Origin: Paracyclopina nana
Taxonomy: Eukaryota; Arthropoda; Copepoda; Cyclopoida; Cyclopettidae
Assembly (NCBI GenBank): GCA_019096065.1
Contig: JAGUCH010000003.1
Span: 8,184,001-8,248,000, forward strand
Length of the DNA: 64,000 nt
Direction: 5' to 3'
Part shown: in pieces, positions 60,501-64,000 of the stretch
Layout: each line of letters opens with the position of its first letter
Position numbering within the stretch: position 1 is the stretch's first letter
Position numbers and translations under genes: made by a program
The notes under the pieces: generated by a model
What the model saw: only the letters and a program-made list of their open reading frames with translations
What the model was told of the DNA's origin: nothing
The model's database searches: none

Positions 60501-62750
60501 AGCAATATAAAATTCATGCTTGCCAGGTAGGCCTCCAGAATGCAATCTTTTGTCACAAATGAACATTTATGAGTCTTGCACCCTACCAAGAAGACTTGGG
60601 GAAATTTAATAACAGCTGCTGCTGCTGCCTTTCTTCACTCACTCAAATTGCTTGGTAGGGGAATCATGGAAAGTAGCCGCGCGGCGTCCCGCATCTTTTC
60701 CAAACTCAGCTCTGAGTTCAGCAAAAGTTTCCAAGGAAAGGGCACTCACTGAGCTGCCTCAAAAGGGCTACAAATGAGGAATGGGTAATATATCTGCCAT
60801 CACATCTACTGGCACAGTAGTGTAACGAGCTTTGGCGGAAAGTTAATGACCCATTGTGCATGTCAACAAAAGCAATTGTGGGCTTACCTCGCATCTCGCT
60901 GTACTAGTGTTGTTGTCTAGTTCCATCTTGAATGTAGCACGACCACAGTTTTACTACTGTGGCATAGCAGTATTTTTGCGATTGCTCTCACCGAGTCTGA
61001 GTCTTCGCTGGCTGTCATGACAACGACGGGACGAAGGTCTCCTCCTCTTTAGGCCTTCGAATCGCGAGCTGCAGCAACGGCTAAAGCAGTCACTCTATTC
61101 ACGTCATGGAATCATCTAAGAAGCCATAGCTACTTGCACACTTTTCAAGTTCATGCTTTCAAGGTCCAAAACCACTCTGTGTTCTCTTTCCAGTCGAAAT
61201 CGATCTAGTACTATGCTGAGCACTGAATTATATCCCTCGAAATTATTAGTTCACTTTTTGAAAATAGTTAACTCAAGTAGCTTAATTTTTTTTGTACCTT
61301 TATCAACGTCTAAATTCTAGCTTACACGCTTTGCTTGCATAAAATACCGCCTATAGTACATACATGCATGTCAAAATCGAGGTAGAACTAGACTTTCTAA
61401 GCTCTTTTTCGGCAGAAAATCTTGTTTTCATAGCAGCTCATTGTTATGTCATGATTTGGCTAAACAAAATTGAAGCTGCTTTTCATGCGTCGTAATGCTA
61501 TAAGAATTATCCAGGAATTTTTCCAGTCGAGCCCTTTCAGGCTTGTGTAATGCATTTGTTGGCTATTGAGCTTCATTGAGCAGCTACTATCATTTTTCCA
61601 TGTTGCGGGCCCCCCTTCAAGATCATCGCCAAAAGGCCGAAATCTCATGCAATCATCGGCCTGGCCTTTACAAATCACTTCTCTTTTGTGGAAAGGAAAG
61701 AAGCCATGTAGACTTTTAAAGATGGCTCATTAAACTCCAGCTCGATTTCTTTACCTCCAAAGCTTCCTTCTTTTAAAAATAGCCCACACATGTGAAAATA
61801 CGTATATGCTGCTGTATTTTTAGAATTGGAGATTTGTTAGGTGGTAATAAAACCATGCATAAAGTCATGCATTGGGCCAGCCTATCGTAAAACAAAAGGA
61901 ATTGCTAAGCAAAGATGATCTTCATTCGCTGCTTCTGCAGTCAATCTGCTACATCTACAAACGTAGAAAAGGTAATATTTGGTGATGATACTACCACTCT
62001 GATCTTGGGAATACCAAAGCACGTTTTGAGTAATTGGATCGTTTTTCTCCATTCTCACTCAACGCGTGCAGCTGAGAATGGTACAAGATTTCCTCCTTAT
62101 TCTCCAGGACAAATTCTTGTTGTATATAGCTCTTTTTACCTTTTTTCCTTATAGAAGTAGAAAAGCCAAAAGAGAGGATTGATTGCTGCAATGATGTCAG
62201 TTTGGCTGCTGTCAGGAAGTGATTCCATCCGGCTTCGGTAAAAACAGATGTGGCGAGGAAAAAATCCGAACGGAATGTACCAATGTCCCATGAAGTCGTT
62301 TTGCTCCATTTGCCATTGCTGCCATAGTTAGCCCTGCCATTACTACTAGGCTTCTTTTCGCCAAAAATGAGCCATCACCTCAGCGCAGAGATGAAAGCTA
62401 CAAAATAGCGAGAGTAGCGTGCAAAAGTAGCTAGATAGCAGCAACAAGCAGCTAAATAATTCACTCAAAAATCGCACTCCTAAAGTGTCTTGGTTTAGCC
62501 AATCCAACAAATGTGCCAGGTTGGAAAACGCATACATTTTTAGCCCCAAGGACAGTACAATTATTGCCACATGATTCCAGTCTTTTTTTCAGGGGAAATC
62601 AATCAGTTTTTTCGACTTGATTGAGACGCCTTGGGATATCGAGGGTATTTTGTTCTGCTTCCCAGAGCCCCACAAACCAAATCAAGTGTATTTTATCCCG
62701 ATTAATTCCATTCGGAAATTCAATCATGGCCAAACAGATTAATTTTGATA
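57548..62750. other. Gene-poor stretch
   Basis: About 57.6-58.3 kb is relatively GC-rich and may hold the promoter of the partial minus-strand gene. A plus-strand frame at 58025-58396 is not recognised. About 58954-59031 is an inverted copy of sequence at about 38436-38507. No gene or RNA is supported in the rest. Confidence 0.4.
58954..59031 (-). repeat. Dispersed repeat copy 2 (inverted partner near 38.4 kb)
   Basis: Inverted, diverged partner of about 38436-38507. Similarity fades on both sides, so these are probably fragments of an uncharacterised interspersed repeat. Confidence 0.6.
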
Positions 62751-64000
62751 TACATCAATTCACCTATGTCCATTGATTACTCACATGTTTTTTTTTTCAC
62801 TCTATCATAATTAGTCTTTAAGATATTCAATTTTAAAATATTTGAAATGGCAACAATTTGACACACTCAAAGTGTTTAAAATATTTTCATCAATCTTTAA
62901 TTTTCGAATTGATATGACTTTTACAGCATATAATTTAATCATTCATCAATATTTTTTTTTAATTTTCTAAAAATCAATGTCCCTATTTAATTACAATTAA
63001 TTGCCTATTTAATTGATTCAATTTGGATTAAGTTTACTCGTATTTTTATCCCATCTGATAAGCCAACATTTCACTGAAAATTGTTTGAATGAAATGTATA
63101 CTAATTCTATTTAATATGCTATTTTATTTGTCCATTATATTTCTACTTTATTATTTCTTATAATTGAATTTTTGTATATTTAATGCTCTCTAACTCCCAA
63201 CTGTTGTGGTTTCGTAGGTAACTATTTTATTAGGACTTTGCCTCTTTTCAAATTAGCAAATCAATCCCATCTAAATTGCCACAAAAGCCATTAATGGGTA
63301 CAGCCTATCAGTCAATTTCCATGATTTCCAACTAAGCACAAAGTGTAGATTTTATCACTTTTTAATCCCCACTCTCCTGATTTAGTAGGTACCTATTTCA
63401 TTTGGACTTTGCTTTTTTGGCAGTAGTAAAATGATCCCATCTATATTACCACTAAATACATTTAGGACTTAACAGAAATTGTGTATTTATTCCATATTTT
63501 TAAGAAATTTCAAATCTAACTTAGTAAACTGTTCAGAGATGGCTCTGCTTGCAATTCAATTATTTGTGAAATTGTTGTTATCAATAACTTTGAATGGTTT
63601 TAGGATTTGAAAAATCATCATTAATAGATGTTGTTTGGAGCAACATTAAAACTGAGTTAGCAAGTATTATTCCTCTTATTTTCAAACAAAAACTGAGATT
63701 TTTAGAATATTTCAATATTTTATTCTATGTAAAACAATCACAAAAAACCACTCTATTTCTTCAATGACAGAACTCTTCATGACTTCAAGATTTATGCTTG
63801 AAATGAGTCATTACTCATTATTGTGGAGTGAGCCTATAAATTTCAGGCTTGCAGAATAAATTATTATTTTTAGTATGTGTATTAATTATGAGAAGTGGTC
63901 CTGACAAAAATAGGCAAAAAAGATGTAATTTAGTATGAAGTTCATGTATGACTTAAAGGTAATTTATATTAGTTGGATACTAATTTTTTTTTCCAATAAA
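62750..64000. other. Strongly AT-rich right end
   Basis: From about 62.75 kb the sequence turns markedly AT-rich (many ATTTAAT/AATATTT words), without open frames of any length. It differs from the rest of the window and may be a repeat or the edge of a heterochromatic or satellite-like block. Confidence 0.5.
63195..63460 (+). repeat. Degenerate tandem duplication, unit about 171 bp
   Basis: A segment around 63214-63285 (GTAGGTAACTATTTTATTAG, GGACTTTGC, then ATCCCATCTAAATTGCCAC) recurs at about 63385-63457 (GTAGGTACCTATTTCATT, GGACTTTGC, then ATCCCATCTATATTACCAC), an offset of about 171 bp. Only two units are visible. Confidence 0.7.

Overview
This is a eukaryotic window with intron-containing genes, and it looks like an arthropod, most likely a crustacean (Daphnia-like, but the species is not proven). 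The clues are very short introns (many 54-65 bp), GT-AG splicing, a leucine-rich-repeat plus chitin-binding secreted protein of the kind crustacean annotations call 'oplophorus-luciferin 2-monooxygenase non-catalytic subunit-like', a TRPA channel of insect painless/pyrexia size, an invertebrate alpha-1,3-fucosyltransferase, and a troponin I-like gene. Exon models were built by hand from reading frames, splice sites and phase. Family names rest on remembered family sequences, not on searches.

Layout. 1-5 kb: a short troponin I-like gene (+), then the 5' half of an SLC12A8-type transporter (-) with a small hAT-like element in its second intron. 5-11.5 kb: mostly non-coding, with a 902-bp hAT-like element. 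11.5-13.5 kb: a four-exon GT10 fucosyltransferase (+). 13.8-15.6 kb: tRNA-Thr(TGT) and an intron-containing tRNA-Ile(TAT) on either side of an inverted-repeat element. 16.2-30.5 kb: a large MAP4K3/5 (happyhour/GCK-like) kinase gene (+) with three phase-symmetric exons in its linker and two alternative last exons. 31.1-32.0 kb: a decayed glutamyl-prolyl-tRNA synthetase copy (-). 32.4-37.0 kb: a TRPA channel gene (+) and an unrecognised 494-residue gene (-) that overlap tail to tail within their coding sequences. 38.8-40.3 kb: the LRR/chitin-binding secreted protein (-). 40.9-43.5 kb: a secreted repetitive precursor (+) built from two alternating cysteine modules with basic cleavage-like sites. 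43.6-45.0 kb: an acidic protein with two membrane segments (-), convergent with the precursor. 46.2-49.6 kb: a complete ten-exon SLC35F3/F4-like transporter (-). 49.6-64 kb: gene-poor, with a 1.2-kb hAT-like element that carries a tRNA-like sequence, the first coding exon of an unrecognised gene (-), and a strongly AT-rich right end.

There is no operon logic here; neighbours look functionally independent. The most interesting items are the repetitive cysteine-module precursor, the coding overlap between the TRPA gene and its antisense neighbour, the alternative ends of the kinase CNH domain, the miniature troponin I, and a hAT-like element family caught twice with intact 8-bp target duplications.
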